Below, piece after piece: positions 22,190 to 35,900 of a DNA stretch of 64,000 nucleotides (position 1 is its first letter; each line of letters opens with the position of its first letter). The DNA is from Guyanagaster necrorhizus. Lineage: Eukaryota; Basidiomycota; Agaricomycetes; Agaricales; Physalacriaceae. The stretch is taken from contig NW_025064888.1 in assembly GCF_019112545.1 (NCBI RefSeq), positions 951,639-1,015,638 of the forward strand, in the 5' to 3' direction. The notes beneath the pieces are model-generated. The model was not told the origin of the DNA and made no database searches. It was given only the letters and a program-made list of their open reading frames with translations. Made by a program: the position numbers and the translations under genes.

Positions 22190-24150
22190 GCATGTTCAGA
22201 TGTGTAATTTTGTGAATGATGATGATACATTGACTGTACCTCAGTCTACTATACATGCAATAAAAATATGGCTAGAGCACAGTGAAATGGGACTTGTATA
22301 ACAACTGGCTTGAGTGATAATTAGTGAAGAGCATGGCCTAGCAGTAGGATAATACCAGGGGGGATCATTCTGTGCATGAGGTCCTAGCACTTGACACTAA
22401 ATACACTAATACAAGTATAAAAAGACTCACTAAAATAAAGAGCATACAATTAAAATACAATCAAAGCTTTATGCACAGCTTTGTATCACACTGATCAATG
22501 ATGCATAGGTATTGATGGACTGCAGGATATATCATAGAATAGAGCATTAGTGCACAATGAGATAAATCTGAATATCAGAAGTATTAGCTGAGAAATGAGA
22601 AGATTTGATCAAAGTAATAACCAGAAATGATTCTGGAAGTCTGAAATGACTTCCACACATGGATTAATTGTCCTGAGAAGATACAAAAGTGAAGAGACCA
22701 GTGGCTAGGCCACTAACAGATAGAGCTAACTGGTGTCAGATTGCATAGAAACAGAAGGCAGTCCTGACCTAGAGCAGAATATACATGTCAGACAGCAACA
22801 TGCATGTGAATGATACACAAAAAACTTTAGAATAGAGTTTCACATATTGAAACTACTATATTTGGTGTCTCTTAGTAAGTACAGTAGTAGCCTATTTAAA
22901 TACCACATTGTAAGAGTAGTAGACAAGTTTCTGACCCTTTATAGTTGCAGTGTATGAAGCACAAAGGCTTTGCACTTTAGCTCTGGGTTTGTGTTTATAA
23001 CTTCAGATGAGAGAATAGACCTATTATTGATATTAAGAGAGATCTGGAAACTGTGTGAGACATGAAAGCTTGCACAGAACCTTAATTTGATTTAATAAGA
23101 GATTTTGAATTGTGCTCTAGCCTGAGAATAAAAGAGTAATGTCTGAAGAGCACTCTTTTGAGTTTTTGAGATATTTATAATGCAAGACACTACAGATGGC
23201 AGAGATTCAAACCTTTTGGATCTGTGGACAGAGTTGATATGCCAGACAACTGTGCAGATAGAAAAGCTGATAAATTTATTGTCTTTTATTGAGTTAGCTA
23301 CTTTGTATTATAATATGAAATAATAAGCAAGTAGTTTCTGGACAGGAGAACAATTCTCTTGCAGGACAACATCTTAGTATCCAGAAGAAGCCAGAGTATT
23401 AGTGGACCTTGTGTTCAGCAGGTGAGATTTTCAGGACCAGAGGACTCATGTGTCCAGCATGTCAATAAGAGCTGAGGCAAAATCTAATTGATTGATTGGA
23501 CTAGCCATAGGTGAGCTCACATATCAGGTAGCTGCATATGAGCTCATATCTGCCAGAAGATGGATTTAGCCTACTGGGCCAGGCCAGCAAGCCTATTAGT
23601 CAGTAGATCATGGTGTTAGTCAGACACTAGGATCCAGAAAGTATAAATATCAATATGAAGATAGAGAAGACAGATTTCTGACCTCTCTCTCTCAAAAAAT
23701 GCTACCAAGTGAATTGTAAGGGTTGTGTTAAGAACTTTAAGTTAGAGACTCAACTTGAATAGTATTGTAATGACCAGGTCACTTTGTTTTATGCAAAAAC
23801 CTCAGAAAACAACTGAAAGTTTGTGTCAGACAGATAGAATAGACCAGAAACAGTTTAGAACAGTTTAGTTTTATGTATAAGTTACAACCAGACACACTAC
23901 ATCAGTCAAGAAACTGCACCAGACAGACCATTTGAGATAGATTTTGTTGTATTCAGTGATACAGACAATTTTGTCTAAGTAAACTGCAATATATATCCTT
24001 GAATTACATTTTATTGCATTCTATCAATGTTATCTTCTCTATATACTGAGAATCCAGGAATTACTATTCCTCTCTCAAACTGCATTGTGATTTTATATTA
24101 GTGTTTTAGTGGTATGCACCTTGCACATTGTTGATTCATTTATAGCCACT
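22190..24150 (+). repeat. Copy A of a long non-coding repeat (about 1.8-1.9 kb)
   Basis: From ctctgcatgttcag (22,186) onward the sequence runs parallel to 36,441-38,245: shared order of a gcctagcagtaggataatacc-like block, a treble of ag(a/g)ttcaaacc(c/t)ttt motifs near 23,200, and a similar tail. No coding potential. It lies just before the F3 gag, so it could be the F3 5' LTR, with the 36.4-38.2 kb copy a solo LTR. The interval 22,080-22,190 shows nothing assignable. Confidence 0.6.
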
Positions 24151-24229
24151 TTTCAGTATTTTATCTGGAGCCTATCATAAAAGAGAGTTTAATATCTAAG
24201 ATTTGAATGTGTTTCTGAAAGTAACAAGT

Positions 24230-26870
24230 CCACAACTTAGAAGATGATCTCTATCTTCAACCCAATCCAAATAGTGTTTGATTGTTGCATCAAATGGCAT
24301 AAGAAGCATAAAAATGCAAGCAAGCACAAAAAAAAGCAGAACACAGAGATTTCTATGAAGCTAAAGTAGAAGCTGGTATAGTTTCATGTAGCATCTGGAA
24401 AAGAGTTATATCAGAGGCTCTGAATATAGAATCTGAGATTAAAGTGAATATTGCTGCATCAGCATTGGACTGGACAAGGATTGAGAGAGAATTGCATAAC
24501 ACTTTTACAAAATCTATTCTATTAAATTCTACTTTTACTGGCAGCACCAGGCTAGTATCCAACTTCAGTTCAAACTTGACCTTATAATCCATCCAAAATT
24601 CACAACAATCACAGTCTATAATCATGATGACTAAATGACAGATGCTAATAGAGCAGTCAAGAGATGCACTCAGACTGAAAACTTCAAATCCTCAGACAAT
24701 CTGAAAATATTTCTGTATCTTAGAAGGAATGTTTAAAGCTCATGAAGAAGTATCCACAGATGAGAAAAAGAAAGATTGGGCTGTACACTATACTGATACT
24801 GATATCAAAGATTAGTGGAGGGCTTTTCTGATGTTTGAAGATAGAAAATCTGAGAAAGAATTTAAGCAAAAAGTCTTATGCAGTTACAATAGTGCTGCTG
24901 AAGAAGATGAAGATGGAAGAAAGGGACTACTCAAAGTAGTCAATAAATACAAAAAAGAAGGCATCTTGGACTATTAATTACTTGAATTATTGAAGAGAGT
25001 TTCAGGCTAAAAGCAAGCAAGTGATCCAGAAAAGTCTAATGTCAAACTTAGATCTGGTGAGACTCTTTATTTTGCTATTTGAGAAGGATATTCTATGGAA
25101 GTGTATAAAGAATCACTTAGATAGCTAGCCAGCTAGACCAGCAATAGAAGAGCACCCAGTGAGGACTGCATATGATTCTTGGACTTTAGAAGATGTATTC
25201 AATATAAAAATCTGAGTGCTAAAAATATTTTATGCAGTTTATAATAAACTATTTAATATTTTATTACTGAATCCCAACTAGGCAGCTACTACTGAGAGGC
25301 CTAGTATTCTATCCAGCTGAAACATGACAACTTTCAAAAAAGAGCCAGTTGTAGCTGAGTTGCTGAATAAAGTAAATAGCTTTTTGACTAGAATGGTGGA
25401 TAGCAATAGGCTCATTGTAAAGTTGCTTGAGAGTCAGCTTTCAGCACAAAGTAAGAGAGATGAGAAGTTGTATAAGATGTTGGCTCAAATTAAGACCACA
25501 TCTAAAGTTACTCAAACAATATTGGTTCAGACTATCAGAGGGCAGTATAGCAGTAATGCATTTAGAAACTGGCATTTCTGTAAGACACCTGGTCACTTTC
25601 AAATGGATTGTCTCTATAAGCTAAAGATGATTATCACTGGAGAGTTATTTCATATACTAGAAACTCAAAATATATACAGACTAAGAGATGAGAATCTGCC
25701 ATCAAAAGAATCTATCAGAATGAGTCCAAGAGCAAGGGTTTAACATTATTACAAGATGCATAAGGCTTCTGGATCTAACTATGTTGGATAGACCTATATT
25801 ATGGTCCTGCAATTGTCAGGCCTAGTGCCTTAGTATATTATGTTACATCAAATAGCAGAAGAGATGCAAGAGATCAGCTACTTGAGGAATATGCTCAAGA
25901 AGTTGATACAACAGACTTTATCTGGGGCCCTGAAGAAAGTCAATCAGTATCTGGAAGGACTGCAATGAGAATCCATTGTGAAGGCCAGAGGATAACAATG
26001 ACAAGAAGCTAGCCAAGCTAATGACCCTTCATAAGATACTCAGAATTTTTATAAATATCTGATGAAGACAGGAGAGCACTTCAAAAGACTAGCAATGGTA
26101 ACTGGAGTGAGTGACTTTATATCAGAGAATATTAATACAAACTAAAAGTGAGGTATGGAAGCAGAAAACTGATGGTCATGCTCTAAATTGCAAGAAAATA
26201 ATACCTCTAATAGTAATTATGATGAGAACTCTGCCTCTGGCAATCATAACATGGTTGGCTAGTCTCAGTCCCATTCTCTAATACTTTTAACTACAGAGAA
26301 TGAAGGCTACTAGAAACTGGAAAACTCATACACCAAGATATCTAATATGATATTGCTTCTCTCTCTAGGGCACATAGAGAAATACTCTATCTTGCTAGGT
26401 GAATTAAGAAAAGAACTCACTTATAAGAAAAGGGTCAAGGTCTAGTCTGGTGACTTAGAGAAGGAAGTCTGAGATCAAATGATAAAGGCTCTCATTACTC
26501 TTACTGCTAAACATTGGCTAGTATCTTCACCAGATGCTAGGCAAAAGATGAAGACCTATATCATAACCAGAAGAGTTCTGACCAAGAAAGCATTTTTAGA
26601 GAATATCACTGATATTGAAGATGATAATAAAGAATCAGAAAGAGCCAGGGTACTATTGGAAATAGTAGCTGATATTTTAGAACTAAGCCTAGACAATTGT
26701 ATTCAGATTAAAGATCTAAGAGCTGAGTATAACTTTTATGTCACTACTATATGATATGGTCTTGTCTTGGAAGGATCCAAAATTATTAGTGATCCAGTAG
26801 TTTAGTATCTGGAAGCTATTGATATGCAGAGTACATGTCCAGCTCTATAATTTGCAAATTCTGCATAACA
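24230..26870 (+). pseudogene. Gag and Gag-protease linker of gypsy element F3
   Basis: Fragmented forward frames: an N-terminal Lys-rich part (about 24,240-24,350), a capsid-like part (24,700-25,320) and a coiled, Lys/Gln-rich part (25,324-25,560). A zinc-knuckle remnant, WHFCKTPGHFQMDC (25,571-25,612), shows the first Cys as Trp. A Lys/Glu-rich linker lies at 26,479-26,754. Stops are dense. The protease active-site region that should follow is split: its first residues (LECL) are at about 28,317-28,328 and the rest resumes at 54,542. F3 is therefore the outermost host of the whole nest. Confidence 0.7.
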
Positions 26871-26879
26871 CACTAAAAT

Positions 26880-28210
26880 ATGCTAGTAACTGAGGATCAT
26901 CAGCCAGTAGAGGACTATGGCTGAGGCTCCAAGCTGATAGTCATGCTAGTCATCAATACTAAGTCCAAAAGAGACTTTGTAAAATAACATGGCCTAAGAA
27001 TAAAAATCCTAAGTCAGGTTTGAACTTAGAAAAGTTCTGCATCACATCTTGGAAAATACTAAGTTCAAGTTAGACTTAGAAATAGTATCTCAAATGGGGC
27101 CAATTCTACATGCCACTAAGACAAGTATATTCTAAGACAGCTAGAAATATAATACTATAGCCAGTTGTGGAGTATTGAGTAAAGAGAGCATCATCCAGAA
27201 GCAGTAAGAAGAGAGGCCAATGATCTATGGCTAGCACTCTGAGTTTTGACTCAAATTCCTAAGTCCAAATTTTCTAAATATCAGGTGACTTAAGGGACTT
27301 AGAATTGAGAGGAATAGAGTGGATAGGACAGGTTGACCAGACCTGATCAATCAAGCTACTAAGAATAACTCAGAGGATTAAAACTCTGGGTAGACAGAAA
27401 GGAGTTAGGTACCCACAGGCACTGTAGGCTTAAAATAAAGCTGTGTGGTGGACAGGCAGGTCTGGGCAAGCCTAGGGGAGTCCAGGGGTGCCACCATTCC
27501 AGAATAATGGTGTAATTCCACTTTAAACAGAAGAAATACAATTTTGAATGCTTTATTTATAGATTCTGTATCTGTTGTTGGTGTATAAAAGAAGGGAATG
27601 GGGGAAATAGCAAGCAAACAACCCACCCCCATGTTCAGGCCTTCTAGCCCACTGTAGCTAGTCTCTGGGACAATGGATTTTGAGTTCTGCTTTGACTTAG
27701 TGATTTATTTAAGTTGCTTTGTCACTTAGAGAGGATTAGATTGGAATAATAACTGTATTTTGGGTTTCAGATTAATTTAGGTTCCAAACTATAAGAGTTT
27801 CAGTGTCAGAATACAAGTTCTTTGGTTTTGAGGACCACTAGCCAGCCAAGAGTGCAGCTAGTCAAGCCTAAGTGCTTGATAGACTTAGTATTTGGGTTTC
27901 AGAGTTCATTGGGTTTTGAAATATTCTAAGTTGATTTGGAGTGCAATTTGGTGTTGATTCTAAGTCTTAATTATACTTAAACATTGCTATAAACTACTCT
28001 CACAAGTATTGCATCTTTGAAAGCAAGATAGAGTTGAATAACTGTCTTTATTGACTGTTTCTTTGATTTTACTTAAGACTGCAAGAGTGCTTCTATCATA
28101 TTCAAAACAACTGACCTCAACTGTATTTGGTGATTGTATATTGAGTGGTTAGATGTTGGTGATTGAGAGTTCATTCCTCATTCACCTCTCTTAGTCACTT
28201 AGTGGTTACC
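26880..28210. mobile_element. Unclassified insertion within the F3 gag-protease linker
   Basis: About 1.3 kb without gypsy coding similarity, between two parts of F3. Enriched in cctaagt/acttaga words; a TATA-like gtataaaagaagg lies at about 27,582. Ends resemble each other loosely (ataacacacta near 26,866; ccaaacacatta near 28,208). Possibly a solo LTR of another family. Two reverse frames (27,359-27,632) look like chance. Confidence 0.4.
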
Positions 28211-28328
28211 AAACACATTACTATTCTGGAGAGTGAGAAGATAAAAACTATGGTGGTCATTGCATCTTTATCACAGACTCTGAGATTTATATATTCTCTG
28301 ATCTCTGAAAGAAATTAGAATGCCTTTG

Positions 28329-28780
28329 TGTTAGACTCAAAGTGTATGTGATCTTAAACATGTGATAAACTGATGCTGTATTGAGTTTATACAGTCACAT
28401 CAGAGTTCACTATATGAGTTATACAGTTGTAATGCTCCAAGGCCAAGAACAGTCAGACTCAAAAGAAGATAGTATAGAATAAACTTTAGCTCAAAGCTGG
28501 GTATGTACAGTGAGAGCTATATTACTTATATACTGTTTCACATTTGTTACCTACTGATTATATGTTTCTATGCTATGGGGTCCTTGTCTTTGGTTGTTGC
28601 TACTGTTACAAAAGAGTATTATCTGTCATCAAGGGGTTTGATACTGTTGCAGGACAATAGGCTTGGTCTGTCTATTATGATTGCATAAGCAGATCTTACA
28701 GTGCTTGAGTGCTTAGTTTAAGTGCTCTGATTAAGATGAAAACAGGGTTAAAGAAACAGAAAAGATGAAAAATCATAATA
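28329..28780 (-). repeat. 3' LTR of R1
   Basis: 452 bp; + strand tgttagactc...aatcataata. It is followed on the right by ttaccctctttc...ccttaagac, the reverse complement of the family polypurine tract. Confidence 0.9.
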
Positions 28781-31700
28781 TTACCCTCTTTCTCTCTTCC
28801 TTAAGACCATTATCCTGATAGATTATTGTAGGGAGAGTTTATAGTCTCATATAGTGTCATCAGCATTCATGTTGCATTTATTTATCTATTGGTTTGATTC
28901 AGATTCATATTCTTTCTAACTGACCAAATAGTTAACAGTAGTTTAAGTTTTTCCACTCTATGCTCATACCTTATGGAGTTTATAGTGTAATACTTGATCA
29001 ACCTCATAATATTCTTCATTCTTGATTAGGACAGGCTTGAAGGCAGCAGTTGTTCTTAATTAGGAAAAGCCAGAGTGACATAGAGTGTGAGAAGAGATTT
29101 GTTAAAGATGTCATAGATATGCCAGGCAGCAGAAAGACAGAGCTGATAAATAGAGTCTCTGATTTTTGTGAGTATCAGAAAGGGACTAGTGCACTTATCA
29201 GCAAGCTTCTGCTTTGGTCAGAGAAGATGAAGGTTGGTGGTGTCAAGCCAAACCTTATTGTTCATGAAATAGTAGTGTGTTAAGTAGTAGTGCTTGTTAT
29301 AGTGGGTCTTTATCATAGAGGTGGCCTTTTTGAGTGCAGCACAGGTTTCAGCATGGATTTTAGTCATAAGAGAGACAAAGTTGGAGGAAGCAGGAGTGAA
29401 CATGTGTCTATTAGTCTTAGTGATTTGAAGATGTTGGCTATGTATTACAATTTTTCTCTATATCTTCTTCTTTTTTTATCTTATCAGGGTATCTATTTTA
29501 TCTTGAGTACTTTCTCAAAGGGTATAGAAAGATTAAGTAATCACAACAGATGGAGTACCATTGTACTTGGTTGCCTCACCACAGACAATTCTCTATTGTC
29601 TCACCTCTGATGACTAGGCAGCATCAGTATTATAGCACAAGACAGTATAATAGAAAGTAACTATATTTATTATAAGCAGAATAGTATAAAAGTAGGATAG
29701 CTCTTGCTGTAGTAGATCAGCTTTGAGCTATAAGTTTATTTCACACTATTTTCTCTTGAGTCTAGCTTGTCTCTGGCCTTGAAGCACTTGCCTGGTATAA
29801 CACATTAAGTGGACTCTAGTATAACTGTATAAACATAATACAGTGCTAGTTTATCACATGTCTGAGCCACATGCCAGTTAGGTCTAATATCATGGTTGAT
29901 AAAGAATGGTGTCTTTCTAGTGGCAGAATGAGTTTGGTTATCATGTTGGAATGCTGCAAGAGCAAGCCACTCTATTCAGTTGTCCTATTTATAGTTGACA
30001 AACATTCATGGATATTTTTCTATCTCCTGATTGGCACATTCTGTCTGTCTGTTTGAGAGTGATATGCTATAGAGGTGTTGCTTCAGATGTTTAGAAGCCA
30101 ATATAGGTCATTGAAAAATTTAGATATGAATTGTAGGCCATAGTCAGAGATGATGATCTGTAGCATGCTATATTTTGCATATACTTCATCATAAAGAATC
30201 TTGACTCACCCTTCCAAAGTCAATTCAGTGGAGCATGCAATCAGTATGATAGCCTTGGAGAAGTGATTGACAATGACAATGATTGCATCATACCTATTAT
30301 AGTCAGATAACTCAGTGATCATGTTGACTGAAATATATGTTCAGGGTTCTGTTGGTATTTCATTGGAGTGAAGTGGAGCAGCCCATGCCTGTGTCAAAGA
30401 CTTCATTCACTGGCAGGTCTCACAGCTCTTCACATACTTTTTGATGTTCTGTCTTATTTTCAGCCACCAATATTCCTGCAGCACCAATTCTCTAGTCTTT
30501 GTAATTTCTGAATGTCTGGCAGTCATGTGATTATAGTAAATAGTGATTATTTCTCCTCAGAGATAATAGTCTCAAGAAATGTAGACTCATCTGTTATAAT
30601 AAATTAGACTATTATCTCTCATTATGCCTCATTCATGATTGATCAAAGGAGTGATGTGTTGATCCTATGACTCAGTCCTCTTTATTGCACCCTTGATCTG
30701 CTTATTGATCTCTTCTTTCATTAGCATCATTATAGCTAGAAATGCTCAGTCTTCAGCAGTGTTATGCTCTCATTATTCTCCCCTCCCTAATTATGATCCA
30801 CACATCAGCTCAACAGATCAGCCTTCTTGTTCACAGTGCCTGCTTTATGATGTAGTATGGTACTCAGAAAGTTCTGTGATCCAGCATGCCTGATGTTGAT
30901 TAAGTTTCTGAAGAAGTCAGAAGTATTGGAGATTTTGATGGTCAGTCCAGATCTCAAATATCTGGATGGCTCTAATTAGATAGTGTCACTATTCAGCCAG
31001 GGCAAGCATGATAGCCAAAAGTTTTTTATTATAAATCTTGTAGTTGCATTCTATAATAGTTAATGCTTTAGAGAGGAAGACTACTGGATGCCATTTCTCT
31101 TCTTGTTCCTGGGATAGTATGGCACCTATAACTCCTTTACTTGAATTTGCTTCTACTTAGAATCTTCCCACCTCTGTTGGCACAGCCAACACAACATCCT
31201 CTGTCAGTCATCTTTTCAGGCCATCAAACATGGTTTGTTATGAGGATCCCCACATTCAGAGAGCACTATCCATCAACTGGGTTATAGATCAAACAACCTT
31301 GCTGTAATCCTGAATGAATTGATGGTAGAAGTTGGTGAATCCTAGAAATGACTGTAGTTCTTTCTTTTTTATTGGCACTGGCTATTCTATCATTCTGACC
31401 ATCTTGACTGAATCTATATGAATACTTTCTTCACTGATAATGACTCCAAGATACTCTGTTTCTAATACCTCAAACTCATATTTTTCAGCCTTGAGAAACA
31501 GTTTATGCTTCTTTATAAGATTGAGCACTTGCTGGATCAGTTGTCAGTGCTTGTTATGATCTTTAGATATGATGAGAATGTCATTGAGGTAGATGGTAAC
31601 CTTTTCAATGGTGATGAGATCCTTAAAGATATTGTTTATCATCCATTGAAAAGTTATAGGTGAGTTAGTCAGTCTAAAAAATATAATAGTTAGCTCAAAG

Positions 31701-32331
31701 AGTCCATGATTTATTTAGAATGCCATCTTCCACTTGTTCTCCTCTTTGATCTGCATGTTATTGTATCTCCATCTGATATTGAGTTTGGAGTAGTATTGAG
31801 CTTTTCACAATTTGTCTATGAGTTTAGAGATTAAGAGGAGGAGGTAACAATTCTTGACTATCATTTCATTTAACTTGCAATAGTCTTAGACTGATTGGAG
31901 TTTCCCATTCTTTTTCTTTATAAAGAAGAAGAAAGCCATCAGAGACTTCAAGAGGTGGATACAGCCACAGAACAAATTTTTGTCTAAGAACTTGTCAAGT
32001 TCTTATTGTTCTGGATGACTGAGGGAATACACCTTACAATCTGAATTGACATTCATGTTAAAGGTTAGTTCAATTGTGTGGTTTCAGGGTTTTTGTTCTG
32101 GTAACTTGTCAAAGTTTTCAAACAGATTCCAATAGTCTCATGCCTATTCAGATATTATCTCTTCAAACATTTTGACCTCTTTTTGAGAGTTGGCCTTTGC
32201 AGCCAGGTCATTAGCATGATGTGTCACTCTGATATGAATTGCTGGCTCCATGTTGATAGTGAGAATTGTCTCTCTGTCCTCCATCTCCTTGTCCCACTGG
32301 TATTCTGAATCTTTGTCTGGCAGTTCAAATA
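28781..32331 (-). pseudogene. R1 Pol, C-terminal part: RT, RNase H, integrase, chromodomain
   Basis: Right to left: RT (about 32,030-31,250) with the box YLND at 31,580-31,591, so the first Asp of YxDD is Asn; RNase H (about 31,170-30,930); integrase zinc region (about 30,560-30,420) and core (about 30,345-29,880) with first Asp replaced (SVNMIT); chromodomain-like end at about 28,900. Stops are frequent. It is interrupted at 32,331 by F4 and resumes at 43,152. Confidence 0.87.
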
Positions 32332-32866
32332 TATTACAATTTTTCCTATTTTCCTTTTTTTTTCCTTGATTTATTTGGGATTGACCCCTATTTTGCTTAG
32401 TCAGAGCACCTAGACTTGAGTGCTTAGGATTGTGGGAGTGCTTAGTCAACCAGCACTGCCTAGATTCTACTGCACTGCTATAAAGTCCTATAGCAGCATA
32501 ATAGCAGAGCACCATCTTTTGCTATCTGCACAGCAGTAACAGCAATAGCAGCTCAACAGCAGACAATACCCTTTTGTTCTTGCACAGCAGTAACAGCAGT
32601 AACAGCATGATGACAGACACTACTCTTTTGTAGAAAGATTATATTTAGAATGATAAAAAATTAGTATATAAATAGTGTAGCTCTTGCTGCAGTAACCCCA
32701 ACTTCAAGCTAAAGTTTATTCTTCACCATCTACTCTTGAGCAACTTGCAACCACCTTGATCACACAATGCTGATAGTGTATCAATGAACTCTAACAGTCT
32801 AACCCAAAGTGTGAGGTTCTGTTAGTTTATCACATGTTATCAGTCACATGAAATTTGGGCTTAACA
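32332..32866 (+). repeat. 5' LTR of F4
   Basis: 535 bp, TATTACAATTTTTCC (decayed TGTTATGATT) ... GGGCTTAACA. TATATAAAT at 32,665-32,673; the segment cttcaagctaa at 32,702-32,712, 37 bp after the TATA start. It contains CAG/TAACAG-type short repeats at 32,520-32,620. Confidence 0.9.
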
Positions 32867-32867
32867 A

Positions 32868-32878
32868 TTAGCTTGAAG
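32868..32878 (+). promoter_or_regulatory. Primer-binding site of F4
   Basis: TTAGCTTGAAG, one base after the LTR. It is an exact reverse complement of LTR bases 32,702-32,712, which lie where transcription is expected to begin. This is the arrangement used for self-priming in Tf1/sushi elements. Confidence 0.65.
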
Positions 32879-32922
32879 CTTCTGGCTTCCCATTCTCAAG
32901 CCTAATTGTGCTGAGAAACTGA

Positions 32923-35900
32923 ATGCCCCCTGCACTTAATTTCTTTGATCCAAACTTCACTCATGAGTTCTTTGAACTCCTTGCTTCTATCATTGAAACT
33001 TTGATAGGCTTATTAGTGATCATACAGCTGTGCTATAGACACCAATCAATTGCCATCTGGACTATCTGTCATTATCAAGAATTCCAACACATTAGAACTA
33101 TCCTCTGCAATGTCACACCAGACCTCCCTCTTCATAACATCTCTGTCTCTGCCTGACAGTCCTTTTGACCTGTGAAAGGATTCAAAACTGTCTCTGGAAG
33201 TTCAACTAAAGAGCATTTTAGAGAAGAAGAGGAGCAGCAGCAGCAGCAGCACACATACCCCCTGCAACCTCTGATGGCAGTCATCTGAGACCCTGGAAAC
33301 CCTTGGGCTACAGGGTTTCAATGACTCAGACCTGACACCTCCATCTCATCCTCCAAGCACAGTATCCATGCAATGAGAACAACAACTCCCATCTCTGGCA
33401 CTGGCATTGGGTGCTGTGCTAGAGACTCTCTTGATGCCACACAGATGGCTTGAGGGGCCAGAAATATCAGGGGCTATAGGTTCTGACACACTATGTTAAT
33501 ATGAAGCAGAAGTACTGACTACAGAATAGAGGCTGATAATGACTCCTATTTCAATGATGACAGTGATGAGTGCCACTGGTGGGATGCCACTGCCAGAGAG
33601 GCAGACTGATTGGAGCAGCATGCAATTAGCCATGCTGCAAGCAGAATAAGCCACACACAAACAATATCATGCATAACACAATGAATTAACACTATCAGCC
33701 CAGTTTTCCTCTGAGAGGACCAAGTTTGATGTACCAGTAATATTGCTGAGTACCTTCAGGAGCAGGCATGTATTGACAATGAGATCACAAGAGAGAATAA
33801 CCTCTTTAGGAGATATCTCTGAGCACAAGAGGTAGACCAGAGAAGGCACACTGAAAGCCCTAGAGCTAGTATGCTCATTGGAACCACCACCAACAGCATA
33901 TCCAACACTCTATTCCAGAAATCTAGCACTTCTGCCACTGAGCCTGATCCCTGGGCAGAAGCAGTCAAGAAAGTCACCCATATGGATGATGCCCATAGGA
34001 TGACCAATCTTGACAATGACCACCCATTATCTTATAGGACTAATATTATTGCAGAGACTGACAATATCTCTATCAGAGGAGATGAGATACCAGTGGACTG
34101 AGGAACTATCAGAGGAGACAATGAGAGCATCAACTCCATTGGAAACATCAGGCAGTTTCTTGACAGAAACTTTGCCACCCTCTTTCTCAACCTAAGATTC
34201 TACAGAAACTTTCACTGGTATTGCAGAGCAATGGCAACAACAATAGAGGGAGAGACAGTCAAGAAGCAGCAGAGGCAGCCTGAGCAGCAGCCTACTCCTT
34301 GACCTGGACCTGATAATGCTAGACTCAGTATACAGTCTCAGCACAGTTGTCCTGGAGGTTTATGACCTGTGCAACAGTTTCCTCCTTGAGAGGAATGCAA
34401 GTGAGATCAACAATGAGAACACAAACAATGAGGTGGAGGAGGGGGTCAAGGATTCTCAAACTGACTGGGTTAGTTCATGGAGAGTACACATGCATGAAGA
34501 GAAAATGAAGGAACTGGCATGAGAGGTGCACTGGAAAGACTTTTTGGAGCTGTACCAGGATAGTATGACTAGGCTATAGATGGATGACATCTGGTTGGTG
34601 TTGCTTATGGGACAAAGGTATACCACCACTAACAGGATTGAGCATGCAGAAATTTTGCAATATATGGCCACTAAGCAGGCCATTTTTATTTACAATAAAC
34701 AATATTTAGGACATCAGATGCAGGCATTGCTGCTGTACAGGCCTAAGTATGGCATAATGCTAAGACCATGGATGCTGAGTATAGTGCTGAGCAAGCCAGC
34801 CAATATAGCCTCTTCAATCTGAACAATATCATCCTGATATTTGCTCACTATCTCAGCCATCCACAGCATAGCATCTTGGCTTTCAAGGAGCTGACTTCAA
34901 CTGAGCAGCCACTACCCAAACCCATAGAAGCTGCTGATTTGGCAACCATTTACTGGTCAGCAACCACCAGATGAAGCCAAAGGCAGTGGAAAGGCCTCAG
35001 AAGCTTTGGCTGACCCCACTGAGAATGACCCTATAGCAACCACTCAGGGCTGGACTATCAAGAATGGGCAGATCATATGAAGGGAGATACCTTCACTGAA
35101 AAGTCCCATTGCTGATGATAGCTCACTCCATTTATTCTCAGGACCCCTGCCTGCATGGATGGTCCCATCTGCTGGCAGGATTTCAAACCCTATGACTGCC
35201 CTTGCCAGTGACATCCAAATACTCTATGTGAAGCCAAATTTAGTCAGTGAGCCCTATTTTTTCAAAGGAGCATCAGATGATATTGACTGCTTTCTTGTGG
35301 ACTGTGACCAATATTTCCAAGTGTTTGCCTCATACTTCCTTCTTGACATGTACAAGATAACATTTGCAGCCATGCACATGGCCAAAAAGGCTAAAATGTG
35401 GTGGATGCTTCTCTCTCCCATATTCTGGTCTACTATATGACAACTTCACCAATATCCTCTGTGGCCAGTCTTCAAACAGATGATCATCAACAAGTTCATG
35501 GACCCTGCCATTCAAAAAGTCCACAAACAAAAAATAAAGAATTTCAAGATGAGAGACAAGTCAGCAAATGACTACTTTGATGAGTTAGAATGACTTGGCA
35601 AACTAGTGGGAGTCCAGAATGATATATCTGATACAGGCAGGATGGTTGAGTACATGAAGATGGGGGCTCTGGCCTCATATCTCAAGATCATCTCTGATAT
35701 CAGACATGGTATCCCGATTGGATATGATGAATGGAAGGCACACATTATCATCATGTACTGAGAGTAGCAACAACAGAAAGCAGAATCATCCACCCTATCA
35801 TAGAGTGGACAGAAGAATCAGAGACAGAGTGCAAAGCCCTCCACCTCTAATACTACCATGTCTGCCAAGCCCAGCAGCTCAGCTCCAACTTTCTCATATG

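Noticed and set aside
22080..22190. Own primer-binding site or LTR junction for F3
   Set aside because: Some words look suggestive, but no second copy or complementary segment supports it.
33229..33255. CAG/AGC trinucleotide run
   Set aside because: Short simple repeat giving a Gln stretch in F4 Gag; similar runs occur in the LTRs. Not a separate feature.
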